Source of the DNA: an uncultured Verrucomicrobiota bacterium
GTDB taxonomy: Bacteria; Verrucomicrobiota; Verrucomicrobiia; Methylacidiphilales; UBA1321
Reading direction: 5' to 3'
Assembly: GCA_903863295.1 (NCBI GenBank)
Contig: CAIPBM010000145.1
Location: 1-64,000 of the forward strand
DNA length: 64,000 bases
Of the stretch, positions 35,452-45,355 are shown in pieces (positions within the stretch are counted from its first letter, which is position 1; every line of letters starts with the position of its first letter). The notes beneath the pieces were generated by a model, which had not been told where the DNA came from, searched no databases, and was given only the letters and a program-made list of their open reading frames with translations. A program made the position numbers and the translations under genes.

Positions 35452-35706
35452 TTAAGGCAATTTGGGAATTGCTCTAGGGCGTGTCTGGTTGTTGATGGCA
35501 CCACTATCGTCAACCACGAGTTGCCTGCCAGGCGCTCCGGTGACGAGGCCAGAACTGTCCGCGCAAGCCCAAGGGTTATTGTTTTTGTAGGAACTGGTGA
35601 AGTTGTCGGAAAAGATAGGGCCGTCTGCTCGCGCTTTGTCCTCCAGGACCTGACTGACAAAAACGAGAAGCACCGATAGAAAGAGACATTGGCGAACTCG
35701 CTTCAT
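35452..35706 (-). CDS. short exported protein, probably 3'-truncated
   Basis: An 84-residue frame with a signal peptide (MKRVRQCLFLSVLLVFVSQVLEDKARA) and then GPIFSDNFTSSYKNNNPWACADSSGLVTGAPGRQLV, which looks like the start of a larger secreted protein; a similar DNFT start follows the signal peptide of the PEP-CTERM protein at 52665. Its ATG overlaps the previous stop (ATGA), so it is coupled to the large secreted gene. It ends only 25 bases from the end of block B. I infer that insertion of block B removed the 3' part. Confidence 0.6.
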   Translation of the reverse strand: MKRVRQCLFLSVLLVFVSQVLEDKARADGPIFSDNFTSSYKNNNPWACADSSGLVTGAPGRQLVVDDSGAINNQTRPRAIPKLP

Positions 35707-38700
35707 GGCTTCGCAGTACCGGGCGTTGCACAGACCTGGGCAGAGTTGACGCTTTCGCCGGCCGGGGTGGCTGCGCTGATGACGTAGTAATATAGGGCCT
35801 CGTTGGTTAGGCCCGTCGAATTGAAGGAGGCCGTGGTCGGTGTCCCGATCACCGAGTAGGGCCCGCCCGATACTGTGGATCGCCTCACTTTATAGCTCGT
35901 CGCTCCAAAGACGGGGCTCCATGTTAGACCCACCTGGGCGTTACCCGGTGTGGCCACGATCCCCGTGGGGGCGACCCGGACGTTGTAGATGGTGCCGTTG
36001 TTCACGATGGTGGGAAGCGTCAGCGAAGTGCTGCTGTTGATGATGACTCCATTGTTGGTGATCGTCCCGGTCGCCCCGAACTGCGCACTCCCGGTAAAAA
36101 CCAGCGTGCCGCTGTTGACGATGGAGCCGGCGGCATAGAGCTTGCCCGAAACGGAGACCTGTGCTCCCGCAGCGATGCTCACAGAAGAGGTGTTGGCGAT
36201 CGTCCCGCCGAGGATGAGAATTCCACCGCTCACGGTCGTGGCTCCTCCATACGGGTTGGTTGCGGTCAGCTCCATTGTGCCCGCACCGTTTTTTGTGATG
36301 CCGCCGTTGTTTATAATCCCGGAAACCAGGAGATCCGTCCCCACACCGGCAACTGAATCTGCAACATTGAACGTTCGAATACCGCCCAACATGGTAACCG
36401 GCGCACTAATCACGGAGAGGGCAGTCCCCCCTACTGTCACATCGCCATTCAAGCTGAAGTTGCCGTAGCTGGCTTGAACCGTGCCCCCAACGGCCAGCGT
36501 GCCCCCGTTCAAGGTGAGCGCCCCTAGTGAATGATTATTTCCCACGACACAATCCGCAGAAAGCACTCCTCCATTTTGGATGGTGATCGGCCCAAGGTTG
36601 AGGGAAAGAGCATTCTGGGTGCCTTGCAGGCTCATCGTCGCGCCATTGATGGTGATCGATTTGATGTTCTTGAGAGCAAGGCCGATATTTTGATTTGCCC
36701 CCGACGAGTCGGTCACAACCACGGTGCCGCCATTGACGACAAATGCACCACTGATTTCGTTGCCAGTAGCAGCTTTGTTGTTGATGGTGAGAGTGCCTGC
36801 TCCGTTCTTCACCAGTCCGGTGGCTCCGGTGATCAACGAGGAGATCATTGCACTCCTCCCCGCATCCACCTGAATTACCGAGGTGGCCCCGAAATTGATG
36901 GCACCACCCGTAAGGGTGTAGGACTGGTTGGCAAATTTCAAATTGCCGACCGTCGGGTTGAATCCACGGCCAAGGGTCACGGTGTAGGGGGTGTCGCTGC
37001 CGGTCCCGATGCCAAACACCGCGTTATTCGAATCGGTCCACACCGCAGCGGAAGTAGCCCACCAATTAGCGATGGTTGCATCCCATATTCCGGCGTTATC
37101 CGAGGGGTTTCCACCGCCGCCGTTCCAAGTGAGACTCTGCACGGTGGTCACGACGATGCTGGCGTAGTTCGTCACCGCCCCGAGTTGCACCTGAATTCGG
37201 TCAGCGCCAGATTTAGTGATCTTTACGGCGGGGGCCGGTGTGGTCGGTGAGAGCACCTGGACCCGGATATTTGCGAGACTTGCCGAGGCGAGCCATGCGG
37301 GAGCTTTGACCGTGAAAATCGTCGCGGGCGTGGCAGTTACGATGTCAGTCGCCAGATTTACGTCGTAGTTGTTGACGTCAATGAAAAAGCGCAGGGCAGC
37401 GGGATCCTCGTAGAGATTGATTCCGACGGTGTCTGGGATGGGTGTGACCGGGTAGAGGAGTGTCTGGGCCTTGCCGAGCACCTGATTCATTGCAGTAGAG
37501 AAACCCGAGATCAAATTGGCGCGATCGGTAGCCGTGCTAGCGTTGAAATACGCTAGACCGATATTGTTTTTAATATAATAGACTTTGCCGAAACCAATCG
37601 TAGTGAGCTGGGTGGCGGGAGCCCCGGAGCATAATATTGTCACGCCGGTTAGAGCAGAGAGGGAGAAGTTGGCGTAGAGATCGAAGTTACCGGACTCGCC
37701 CTTGCGAGCCCCGCTGCTTCCTGTGACGATGAGCCGGCCGCCGGCTGTGACCCAGGGTGTAATGATGTTGCTCACGTCGACCGAGTCGAGGACATCGGCG
37801 TTCGGGATCACCAGCACCCGCAACTTGGCAAGGGTATCTGCTGTCAGTTTCCATTCGGGAATCGGGCGGTATTGGTAATGGAGATTGCCCAGGGCGGTTC
37901 CCCAGCCATTGTAGGCACCGGCGTGTGGCTGGTTATTCATGTCGTAGAAACCTGCCGGCGTCATGTATGCGATGACGGAGGAGGTCGAGTAATAAATCCC
38001 CACGTCAGCGAGCGAATCGCGCCCGCCGAAGGTCGCGCGCGTAGCTTTGACGAAATTTGTGAACCCGCCGTTGATCGTTGCGCTCTGGGTCGTACCGGCA
38101 TTTCCGGGGAGAAGCATTGGCATGGCGTGATTGGCCAGCATTTCATAGTAAACCGTGTTGACCGCGCCGGGATTCTCTTTGTATGGCTCGTAACCGTTAT
38201 TGAAATACATCCAAGTATTTAAGAGTCGGCTCTTGGCGTGTTCGCGGCCGAGTTTATACATCGGCGCGAAGCGGCCAACGGGAGGGATCATGAAACCTCG
38301 AGCGCTGGTGCCCATTGACCAACCGGGTGTGACTTCCGTGCTCACCATGTCAAGCGTCCCACGACAGTAGCCCAAGCTAAAAACAGGGATGTCGTTTCCC
38401 AAGACGGCGAAATCGGACACTCCCATATGGGCGGCCGCATCCTTAGAGACATTGTAATAGTTGGTGAGGGCTTCCGTACCGACCTGCCGCTTGAAGATCT
38501 TGTAGGCGCGCCAGATTGAATCATCCAGCCAACTGGCATCATTCCACTTGCTGTCGTCAAGATTCGTATAGGTGCCGCCAAGGGCGGTGAGCTTGCTACG
38601 TAGCGCGGTGCGCACGTCGAAGGTCTTCACATGGGAGACGCCCATCGCCGTCAGTTGTGCGGTCGTGAAATTAGCTCTGAGGTAAGTGCGGAATCTTGCG

Positions 38701-39635
38701 ACCGACCAGTCGCCGAATGCCACCTTGACGGGCGGGTATCCGAAATTATCCCAGGGACTGAAATTATCGGTCCAGATCCCGTCAATCTGTCCCATAGCAA
38801 CGCTGTAGAGAATCGACGAGCGCTGTTGATCAATCCACATCGGGCATGCCGCATCCTTGGCGGTACTCAAATAGCCCGCCAAGTGAGTCGACCCGCTGAC
38901 GGTTACCGGGAGCAAACCTCCCGAACGCAGCGGGTTTCCGGCGACCCCATCCACATAACCCAACCAGTTCTCAACATTTCCAAGAATGTCTTTCGAGGAA
39001 CATGCGTCGAGCACACGGCTTTTCCGGGGATCGGTATTGTCATTGCCGAAATAGCCGGTGGCGGGCGTCCCATCGGGATAAGTCATCGCCCGTCCGCTAG
39101 CCCCGTACACCGGGTGCAACCGGGTGTACGGGCCGCAAAAGCTCTCCGCATCGAAGTAGTTTTGAGGCCCGGCCCAGCGAAACGCCCCTCCCTTGGTATC
39201 TACCATGTTCCAGGACCAATAGAACCGGTAAACGGAGCTGTCTCCCTCCGGTTTAGTGGGTCCCAGCTCAAGGATGAAGGAAGTTGAAGTGCCGAAGGTT
39301 TCATAATAGGTGATGTATTTGCAGCCCGCGTTGTGCAAGGTAACAGGCGGATGCCAATCGCCGATTTCCTTTTGGGCATACATGCACCAGGAGGGATCCC
39401 CGTTGCCAAATCCGCAAGTCCCGTTGTTCGCCTGCACGGTGGCAAGATCGTTGCTTCCGACAATTATGGGATAATTATCCCACCAGGGGCGGGTTTGGGC
39501 TGTCAGAGGTGAAAGGGCGCCAAGTAAAAGCGCAGTAATTGCCTCGGCGAGCCGGATCTGAAATGAGAAACGGCTGGGAAATAAGCGAAGCATTTGGGTG
39601 GGACGGATGTTAATAATATTGGAGTTGGATTTCAT
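35703..39635 (-). CDS. very large secreted protein with autotransporter-associated beta repeats and fibronectin-III end
   Basis: About 1310 residues. I prefer the ATG at 39635 to an upstream TTG at 39716, since it gives a signal peptide (IRLAEAITALLLGALSPLTAQ). Residues after that form an approximately 800-residue domain with TIM-barrel-like features (WTDNFSPWDN, HMGVSDFAVLGNDIP) and a ThuA/GATase-like segment (LRVLVIPNADVLDSVDVSNIITPWVTAGGRLIVTGS), resembling glycosidases of unknown family. Then come beta-strand repeats with GLVKNGAGTLTINN and GITKNGAGTMELTATNPYGGATTVSGGIL, the autotransporter-associated repeat. The last 90 residues are a fibronectin type III domain. No transmembrane barrel is seen, so it is secreted or surface-bound, probably acting on polysaccharide. 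Confidence 0.78.
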   Translation of the reverse strand: MKSNSNIINIRPTQMLRLFPSRFSFQIRLAEAITALLLGALSPLTAQTRPWWDNYPIIVGSNDLATVQANNGTCGFGNGDPSWCMYAQKEIGDWHPPVTLHNAGCKYITYYETFGTSTSFILELGPTKPEGDSSVYRFYWSWNMVDTKGGAFRWAGPQNYFDAESFCGPYTRLHPVYGASGRAMTYPDGTPATGYFGNDNTDPRKSRVLDACSSKDILGNVENWLGYVDGVAGNPLRSGGLLPVTVSGSTHLAGYLSTAKDAACPMWIDQQRSSILYSVAMGQIDGIWTDNFSPWDNFGYPPVKVAFGDWSVARFRTYLRANFTTAQLTAMGVSHVKTFDVRTALRSKLTALGGTYTNLDDSKWNDASWLDDSIWRAYKIFKRQVGTEALTNYYNVSKDAAAHMGVSDFAVLGNDIPVFSLGYCRGTLDMVSTEVTPGWSMGTSARGFMIPPVGRFAPMYKLGREHAKSRLLNTWMYFNNGYEPYKENPGAVNTVYYEMLANHAMPMLLPGNAGTTQSATINGGFTNFVKATRATFGGRDSLADVGIYYSTSSVIAYMTPAGFYDMNNQPHAGAYNGWGTALGNLHYQYRPIPEWKLTADTLAKLRVLVIPNADVLDSVDVSNIITPWVTAGGRLIVTGSSGARKGESGNFDLYANFSLSALTGVTILCSGAPATQLTTIGFGKVYYIKNNIGLAYFNASTATDRANLISGFSTAMNQVLGKAQTLLYPVTPIPDTVGINLYEDPAALRFFIDVNNYDVNLATDIVTATPATIFTVKAPAWLASASLANIRVQVLSPTTPAPAVKITKSGADRIQVQLGAVTNYASIVVTTVQSLTWNGGGGNPSDNAGIWDATIANWWATSAAVWTDSNNAVFGIGTGSDTPYTVTLGRGFNPTVGNLKFANQSYTLTGGAINFGATSVIQVDAGRSAMISSLITGATGLVKNGAGTLTINNKAATGNEISGAFVVNGGTVVVTDSSGANQNIGLALKNIKSITINGATMSLQGTQNALSLNLGPITIQNGGVLSADCVVGNNHSLGALTLNGGTLAVGGTVQASYGNFSLNGDVTVGGTALSVISAPVTMLGGIRTFNVADSVAGVGTDLLVSGIINNGGITKNGAGTMELTATNPYGGATTVSGGILILGGTIANTSSVSIAAGAQVSVSGKLYAAGSIVNSGTLVFTGSAQFGATGTITNNGVIINSSTSLTLPTIVNNGTIYNVRVAPTGIVATPGNAQVGLTWSPVFGATSYKVRRSTVSGGPYSVIGTPTTASFNSTGLTNEALYYYVISAATPAGESVNSAQVCATPGTAKP

Positions 39636-39751
39636 CGGCGCCGTGGGCGCGATCAATTGATTTTTTTCGTAGTTGGGTTTTTGGAGGGATAAAGTCTTCC
39701 GGATAACGCCGGACAACTATTGAGGGAACGATATTTGCCGCGGAAGCCGGC

Positions 39752-40432
39752 TTAATCTGCGGGGTAAGATTTATTTAACGGGCTTGGAACTGCATTTAAA
39801 TCAGGGGGCGGGATGACATCCCGAAAACTGACCATAGGCAACCCGTAATAGTTACCAAGTCGTACTTGTTCCTTCTGGGCGCTGTTGCCGTCCGGATGAT
39901 TGAAGAAAAGTTCCATGACAGCAGGTTGCTTGGGATTCGAGAGAATCTGACGCAAAACCCCCTCATAACTGTCGTCCAGGAGGAAACCGGCAAACCAATC
40001 ATTTACCGCGTACTCAACGATCACAAAATCAGGATTTTTGGATAAGACATCGCGCTGAACCCGCAGCGCCCCGTATCCCGAATTAGTCGATCCAATGCCC
40101 GCATTGACGAATGTCACTTTTGAATTCGGAAACTTTTCCTGAAACCATTTAGAGACTTGGGAAATGTATCGATTGGCGGGGTCTTTTGTACGCTCCCCGC
40201 CCGCGGTGATAAAGCCGCCCAGCGCTGCCACAACAATTGGCTCACCACGTCGCGCTTTGGCAAAGACAGCATCAAGTCGCGCCAAGTCACCCATGCTTAT
40301 TAATGATCGTTGCCGCATACTGTCAGTAACGACATCAGGGGAATCACCACGACCAATCGTCGAACCTAAGGCGGCAAACGTTAAGATTAAAGCGATGGAA
40401 ATGAAACAAATTTTCACAGATAATAGTTTCAT
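39752..40432 (-). CDS. SGNH/GDSL-type hydrolase, catalytically defective and truncated
   Basis: A 226-residue exported protein with a signal peptide (KICFISIALILTFAALGSTIG). Block I reads AALGGFITAGGE, where active families have GGSIT, so the nucleophilic Ser is Phe. Block II has NAGIGSTNSGYGALRVQRDVL, and block III FVIVEYAVNDW. The end is NKSYPAD followed by a stop exactly where the DxxHPN block with catalytic Asp and His should follow. Two of the three catalytic elements are thus missing. It may be a decaying acetylxylan or rhamnogalacturonan esterase gene, or a binding-only relative; decay is more likely. Confidence 0.75.
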   Translation of the reverse strand: MKLLSVKICFISIALILTFAALGSTIGRGDSPDVVTDSMRQRSLISMGDLARLDAVFAKARRGEPIVVAALGGFITAGGERTKDPANRYISQVSKWFQEKFPNSKVTFVNAGIGSTNSGYGALRVQRDVLSKNPDFVIVEYAVNDWFAGFLLDDSYEGVLRQILSNPKQPAVMELFFNHPDGNSAQKEQVRLGNYYGLPMVSFRDVIPPPDLNAVPSPLNKSYPAD

Positions 40433-40530
40433 GTGTAGTGGGGGGGTTTATATTGCTAAAGGTAACTTGTTTTTTGGATTCAGGACGGGAAAGGATTTCA
40501 TTCGGTGGTGGTGTTCTGAAGCGTTAATAG

Positions 40531-42141
40531 CTACTTGCCCGGATTCGAAGGAAAATTCAGCGAGAGTGAGTTGTCCCCGGACTTGAGCAGCATCGGTATA
40601 AAGAGTCCGTTTTGACCGAGAATCTTCGTCCCGGCGAGCGCATTGGCTGGAACGGCATAGGCGCTGTAGTTACCCCAAAGCATGACGCCGTACGGCATAG
40701 CCTCGTCCCTATAAACCGCGTTCGGGATCGTCGAGGCCTTTATTGAAACCGTCAAGCCACCGGCGCTCTTGCTGGTTTTCACGTCGGCTTGGGGAATAAA
40801 CTTCGCCGTGTCAAACCAGGCAGACATCTCCGGCAGAATGCCCATGCTGTAGGAGTCTTTGGGAAGATTTGAGTACGGGGTGATCCGAACAGGTGACGAC
40901 TTTCCTTCATTGAAAATCACCAACCCGTTCTTATCGTAATAGCTGAAATTTTTACCAAATTGGTCGATCTTCTGTCCGTCGGCATAGTAATAATACCAGG
41001 TTCTGTCCACGCGGCCCGTGGCGTAGAATCCGTTATACGTAGGACCGAAACATTTGTATTGCGCTTTTTTGTCGATGGAAAATGGCTCAGTGACCGGTTG
41101 GAGACTTTTGTTACTTTTAATAATTGGAGTAGTTGCCGCGATATTCCCAAAGAGACCGTAAGTCGGGGGCGTTTCCATCGGGTACGCCGCCTTGTACATA
41201 TCAATCGCATCGGACACCGTAACGACTTGAATACCCTCTTCCTTGAGAACCTTGAAAAGGTTTTCTAAGATGGCTTGACCCTCTGTTTTCCGTTTATTCC
41301 CCGTCGTGAAATCAAGTTCTTCTATTTCCTGCTGAATCACCAACGTCACGATCTTATTGTACTTGGCCTGCTTTTTATATTCTTCAACTTCAGCACGCCA
41401 AAAGGAGTCGTCGGTTGCAGTGGCGACACCGATATCCTGAGGGTCGTTCGGATCAAAAGTAAAAGTCGATTGCTGGGCCGTGCGAAAAACCAGATTCAGG
41501 TCGTTCGAAAGCCAAGGCACGCTGATGATTCCACCCTGATCCAGGTTAGGCGCCTTGTAACAATCCGGCCTCGCATAGTAGAAGCCAAATGGACTGCCTC
41601 TGTCGGAGATACCGTCTGTCGCAGTCTGTTCGTAACAGCGTCCCCAAACCGAATCGATGCCGTTCTGCTGTAAAAAGTTCACCCACGGCGCACCATAATG
41701 GAGCAGCCCCGTGGTCCGTATTTTCTGTCCAGGGAGGAGATCGCGTATTTGCTTTAACTCAGCCCCGGCCTTATCAACAGAGTCACCGTCTGAGAACTAT
41801 CCCACCTCATCGCCATTGGATTTGTTCCATTCTTGAATCTCCGTCTGACACGCCGCAACGGTGTCGGGCTTCAAATAGTAAGTGGCACGAAAACCGTACT
41901 TATGGAGAAGCTCTGCCAGACCTTTCAAGCCTGCCTCGCTTCCGGGCGTGTTTTTGTAAACCCCTTTGGAGGCGAAGCACACGACAAGCTTGCCTTCTGC
42001 CTGGTCCTGACCAGTGGTGACACCACCGCCACCTGCCGTGCCTGAGGCGGGCATGTCGGCGCGGGCCGTAAGATTGGCCAAGCCCGTTCCTGTGAGTAAC
42101 ACAGACAAAAGGAGGATCTTTATTGTTGCTTTAAACGGCAT
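40531..42141 (-). pseudogene. secreted polysaccharide-deacetylase-like protein with in-frame TAG
   Basis: Start at 42141 gives a signal peptide (MPFKATIKILLLSVLLTGTGLANLTARA). The first segment reads GKLVVCFASKGVYKNTPGSEAGLKGLAELLHKYGFRATYYLKPDTVA...EWNKSNGDEVG, the opening of a NodB-like barrel. A TAG (41797-41799) follows where Asn is usual (GDEVGNH). The same frame then continues without shift: FSDGDSVDKAGAELKQIRDLLPGQ through a long C-terminal part to 40531. A restart at GTG 41682 would give 383 residues lacking the barrel start. One nonsense mutation therefore splits a gene of about 536 codons. The Asp usual at the start of the barrel is Ala (CFASKG). Confidence 0.75.
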
Positions 42142-42672
42142 TGTTTTTGGTGAAAGGGAATACTCAGGTTGGTCACTGCAAAGTTTTGACATGATCTTTT
42201 GAGTATACTTTAGAGGAAGGTCACGGGCCATTTTGTAAGCATGATTAAGCATCAGAAACGTATTATTAAGCAATGTCGTACAGTGCCATTTACATGTCTT
42301 TTAGCGCCATTGTCAGGGCCGTACTATTGGAGACCGATTTTAGCTTTGGATCATATTACATTTTGATTTCCAAGGCATGTCGTTCTAACGTCCTTCCGAA
42401 ATTGACGACTGGCCCAACCACCGCATTGCGGAACTCACCCTGCCTAACTAGAAAATATCTCGCCCAGCCTGATCGCTTCAATCCCGGAAAGTATTGCCGG
42501 AGGCGGGATCAGCCAGCAGATGGAGTTTCCCGTCTGGATACAGTCCATCATCGCCCTCCGCCGATTGTTACTCGAGCAACGCATATTCGTGAGCCGGAGG
42601 TGTCCTGGGAGAATGTCAAAAGCTTTGTTGAGGCTGCGCGCGGATCGAAATATTCAAACTCTGAATAGGTGA
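42142..42672. other. no recognisable gene
   Basis: An open plus-strand frame 42273-42668 has no domain. Its end (RPPPIVTRATHIREPEVSWENVKSFVEAARG) vaguely recalls the tail of LacI-type regulators, so a decayed regulator is possible. No strong promoter or terminator is seen. Confidence 0.35.
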
Positions 42673-44001
42673 TTAGGAGCCCAGTGAGAACACGCAGTCT
42701 TTCAGCTCTAAGCCCGTAACTCGGTTAGTTATAGGTTCAATAGAAAATATAATCCCCTCCGCTTTTCTCGAACCAAGAAAGTTGCGGATCCGCAGGCCAT
42801 TCACATCAATCGCATAGATCGATGGAATATGTCGGGCAGGATCCGGAGACGGGATGGGATTCCCCGGCAAGACATCAAACATCTGCTTGAACAAAGCCCG
42901 ATTGTTTCCGAATCGAAGTTCGAGGATCCAGTCTCGGAGCTCGATATTGCGAATACTGGCGTTTTGCGAGGCAATGACAACGCCATTATCCGAGAAACTC
43001 CTGACGTTATTAACTGAAATACCGTCGATGCGTCCGGTGTCCTCGCCGGAAATCACCAAGGGTTCGCCCTTGCCCCACCACGCTCCGGCAATCTGGCGCG
43101 TATCCATCAATACGTTGGAAATCACCACGTTTTCGACCCATCCGCACTTGCCCGCAAATATCGCAATCCCCCGGTTTGTGTCGGTGATGACCAGATTACT
43201 GACGACGACATTCCGCACCTTACTCGCGAGGTGTCCAAAACGAAGCGCAGCGGACCGTGATGTCATGATGCAATTTGAGATGACGATATTCTCGGAAATA
43301 GTCTCCCATGAGGTGATTCCCGTGACGGCGATGCAGTCATCGCCGCAGGAGAAAATACTGTCGCTGATAACCACATCCCGCGACGAACAGATGTGAATGC
43401 CGTCTGAATTCGGAGCCCGCAGATTATTTTTTATGATTAGACTAGTGATCTTGATGTCCCGGCTGCAACTGGCGGTAATGCTCCAACAAGGGGAATTGCG
43501 GACCGTGACTCCGTCCATCCGTAATCCCTGGCAGTCGTGGAAGAATATGGGCTGGGTGGGACGTTTAAGATCTTTGGCGGTTGATTCTTCGCGCTGCCTC
43601 TCGTTAAAGACGACCTCATGAGCCATACCTTCGTCACTGCGAAATTGTTCATAGTCGATGAAACAGCAGTCGTTTAGATCGATCTCTCCCCCGCCGGTTA
43701 TGCGGATGTCAATTTTCCCGATTGCCCAAAGTAGGGAACGGGTTTCTTTCATTTCGTTGTGATGAAACGGATTGGGAGGATAGTCATCTAGGTTGTCGGA
43801 ACCCCGCAAGACGCATCCTGGCAACAGAAACAAGGTGACATGGGATTTCATTTCCACCGAGCCGGATCGGAAAACGCCCGCAGGAATTATCACCATGCCG
43901 CCACCTTTTCCGGCGCAGTCATCGACGGCTCTCTGGATGGCTTTCGTATTCATTGTTTGGCCGTCCCCGACGGCCCCGTATTGTGTTACGTCCATATGCA
44001 A
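42673..44001 (-). CDS. GH28 polygalacturonase-like enzyme, cytoplasmic
   Basis: A 442-residue right-handed beta-helix glycosidase of family 28, expected to hydrolyse galacturonide or related pectic oligosaccharides. The start VTQYGAVGDGQTMNTKAIQRAVDDCAGKGGGMVIIPAG is the usual helix opening. The catalytic region has NSDGIHI and SCGDDCIAV with the conserved aspartates (about residues 200 and 222), then LRFGHLAS in place of GHG and TDTNRGIAIF in place of the RIK box. No signal peptide is present, so it acts inside the cell on imported oligomers. Last gene of the operon; 9 bases separate it from the MFS gene. Confidence 0.88.
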   Translation of the reverse strand: MHMDVTQYGAVGDGQTMNTKAIQRAVDDCAGKGGGMVIIPAGVFRSGSVEMKSHVTLFLLPGCVLRGSDNLDDYPPNPFHHNEMKETRSLLWAIGKIDIRITGGGEIDLNDCCFIDYEQFRSDEGMAHEVVFNERQREESTAKDLKRPTQPIFFHDCQGLRMDGVTVRNSPCWSITASCSRDIKITSLIIKNNLRAPNSDGIHICSSRDVVISDSIFSCGDDCIAVTGITSWETISENIVISNCIMTSRSAALRFGHLASKVRNVVVSNLVITDTNRGIAIFAGKCGWVENVVISNVLMDTRQIAGAWWGKGEPLVISGEDTGRIDGISVNNVRSFSDNGVVIASQNASIRNIELRDWILELRFGNNRALFKQMFDVLPGNPIPSPDPARHIPSIYAIDVNGLRIRNFLGSRKAEGIIFSIEPITNRVTGLELKDCVFSLGS

Positions 44002-44010
44002 CTGGTAGGG

Positions 44011-45348
44011 CTATTGCTCAGGAGCTTGTCCCAGTGAGACAGGATCCGTAATGATCTGCTGATTCGACACCGGGATGGTATCCTCGGATGTGTCGTTCGG
44101 GGAATGCAGAGTTTCTTCCGAACAACCTAGGATCAGTTTGCTCGCGATAGGAATTGCGAGGAGCTGGACCACCGCGACAATTGGAAGCGCATACCGAAGA
44201 GCAAACGTGTCCGAGATATAGTTGGCGAGAAGAATAAAAAGAATGCATCCGGCGATTCTGCCGATGAAGTTGCCGAATTCCTGATTGACGATATAGGCAA
44301 ACTCGTTGCGCATTTCGATTCGTGACACGGTGTCAATTGTACGTAATTGGATCGTCAGGAAGGCCATGTCTTGAAGGGGACGCGCCAGTAGTAGGCAGGC
44401 CATAAAAAACAGCACGCCGAGAGCATTGAAAAAAAACATATTGGGCAGCACTCCGATTGCAAAAAGAGCCAGACCGACGGTGAAGATGGCAATTCGGTGA
44501 CGGGGTTTTGTCGTCCTGCCAATCACATAAAGAATCATCGCAGAGAGGATACCTCCGAGTGACTGGATCAAACCAATAGTTCCCTCCTTGCCCACCAAGG
44601 TCATAATCAACATTGCAGGGGCAGTGACGATATAACCTGATCCGATGCCTTTAAGAATAGCAAGAAATTGCATTCGGGTCCATAGCCTGTGAAATCGAAA
44701 ATATACAAATGGCGATTTTGGTGGATTGTGAAAATTACCGCTGTGGACTACCACCGAAGCGATCATTGTCAGAAGGAACACCGCGCCGGTAATAATCTGA
44801 TATGCGTGGTTGACATGGCCTCCGAACCAACTATTCCGCTCAGAAGCAGCGATGAATGTTCCGATCAAAAGCGGGATTACAATCCCGACATTGGTTCCAA
44901 AAAAAGTTTCCAGCCCGTAGTAATAGTTACGGTTTGAATCGTCGGTAGTTGAAAGGGCCAAAAAATCACGGTTGGCCCAATACAAGCCAAAAGACATCCC
45001 CATTACCAACCCGGCAATCACCAAACCAGGAACTGTGAGCTGGCCGAGCGACATCATAAAAGCCATCGACACTCCACTTAGAAGCATCCCGACCGAATAC
45101 AACCGGGCAATACCCACAAATCTCAGCAACCAGCCATTGAGAAAGAACATGACAGGAATTCCGGTGTAGAGTGCGATTTGATAGGTTATGACCAGTTTGA
45201 CGTCATTCGAATTTCGCATCACGTAAGCCCCAACAAATAGCTCGATGATAGGCAACACCAAGGCGTAGATGAGGTTTGTAACTAAAAGAACCCGCATATT
45301 CCACGGGCATGAAAGAAAGAGGCGGTATTCTTGAGCTAGATGATCCAT
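44011..45348 (-). CDS. MFS transporter
   Basis: A 445-residue major-facilitator permease with about 12 hydrophobic segments: VLLVTNLIYALVLPIIELFVGAYVM, IPVMFFLNGWLL, LVIAGLVMGMSFGLYWANRDFLALSTTDD and others in the two six-helix halves. The NRDFLALSTTDDSNRNYYYGLETF loop is distinctive of MFS proteins that I associate with sugar clusters. The C-terminal 40 residues are hydrophilic. It lies 7 bases after GH130 in the operon. The substrate is unknown; a mannoside or disaccharide is likely from context. Confidence 0.85.
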   Translation of the reverse strand: MDHLAQEYRLFLSCPWNMRVLLVTNLIYALVLPIIELFVGAYVMRNSNDVKLVITYQIALYTGIPVMFFLNGWLLRFVGIARLYSVGMLLSGVSMAFMMSLGQLTVPGLVIAGLVMGMSFGLYWANRDFLALSTTDDSNRNYYYGLETFFGTNVGIVIPLLIGTFIAASERNSWFGGHVNHAYQIITGAVFLLTMIASVVVHSGNFHNPPKSPFVYFRFHRLWTRMQFLAILKGIGSGYIVTAPAMLIMTLVGKEGTIGLIQSLGGILSAMILYVIGRTTKPRHRIAIFTVGLALFAIGVLPNMFFFNALGVLFFMACLLLARPLQDMAFLTIQLRTIDTVSRIEMRNEFAYIVNQEFGNFIGRIAGCILFILLANYISDTFALRYALPIVAVVQLLAIPIASKLILGCSEETLHSPNDTSEDTIPVSNQQIITDPVSLGQAPEQ

Positions 45349-45355
45349 GATAGCT

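Noticed and set aside
36531-37250. 239-residue plus-strand open frame
   Set aside because: Antisense to the autotransporter-repeat gene and without any domain.
38631-39287. 218-residue plus-strand open frame
   Set aside because: Antisense to the large secreted protein; composition reflects the complementary strand.
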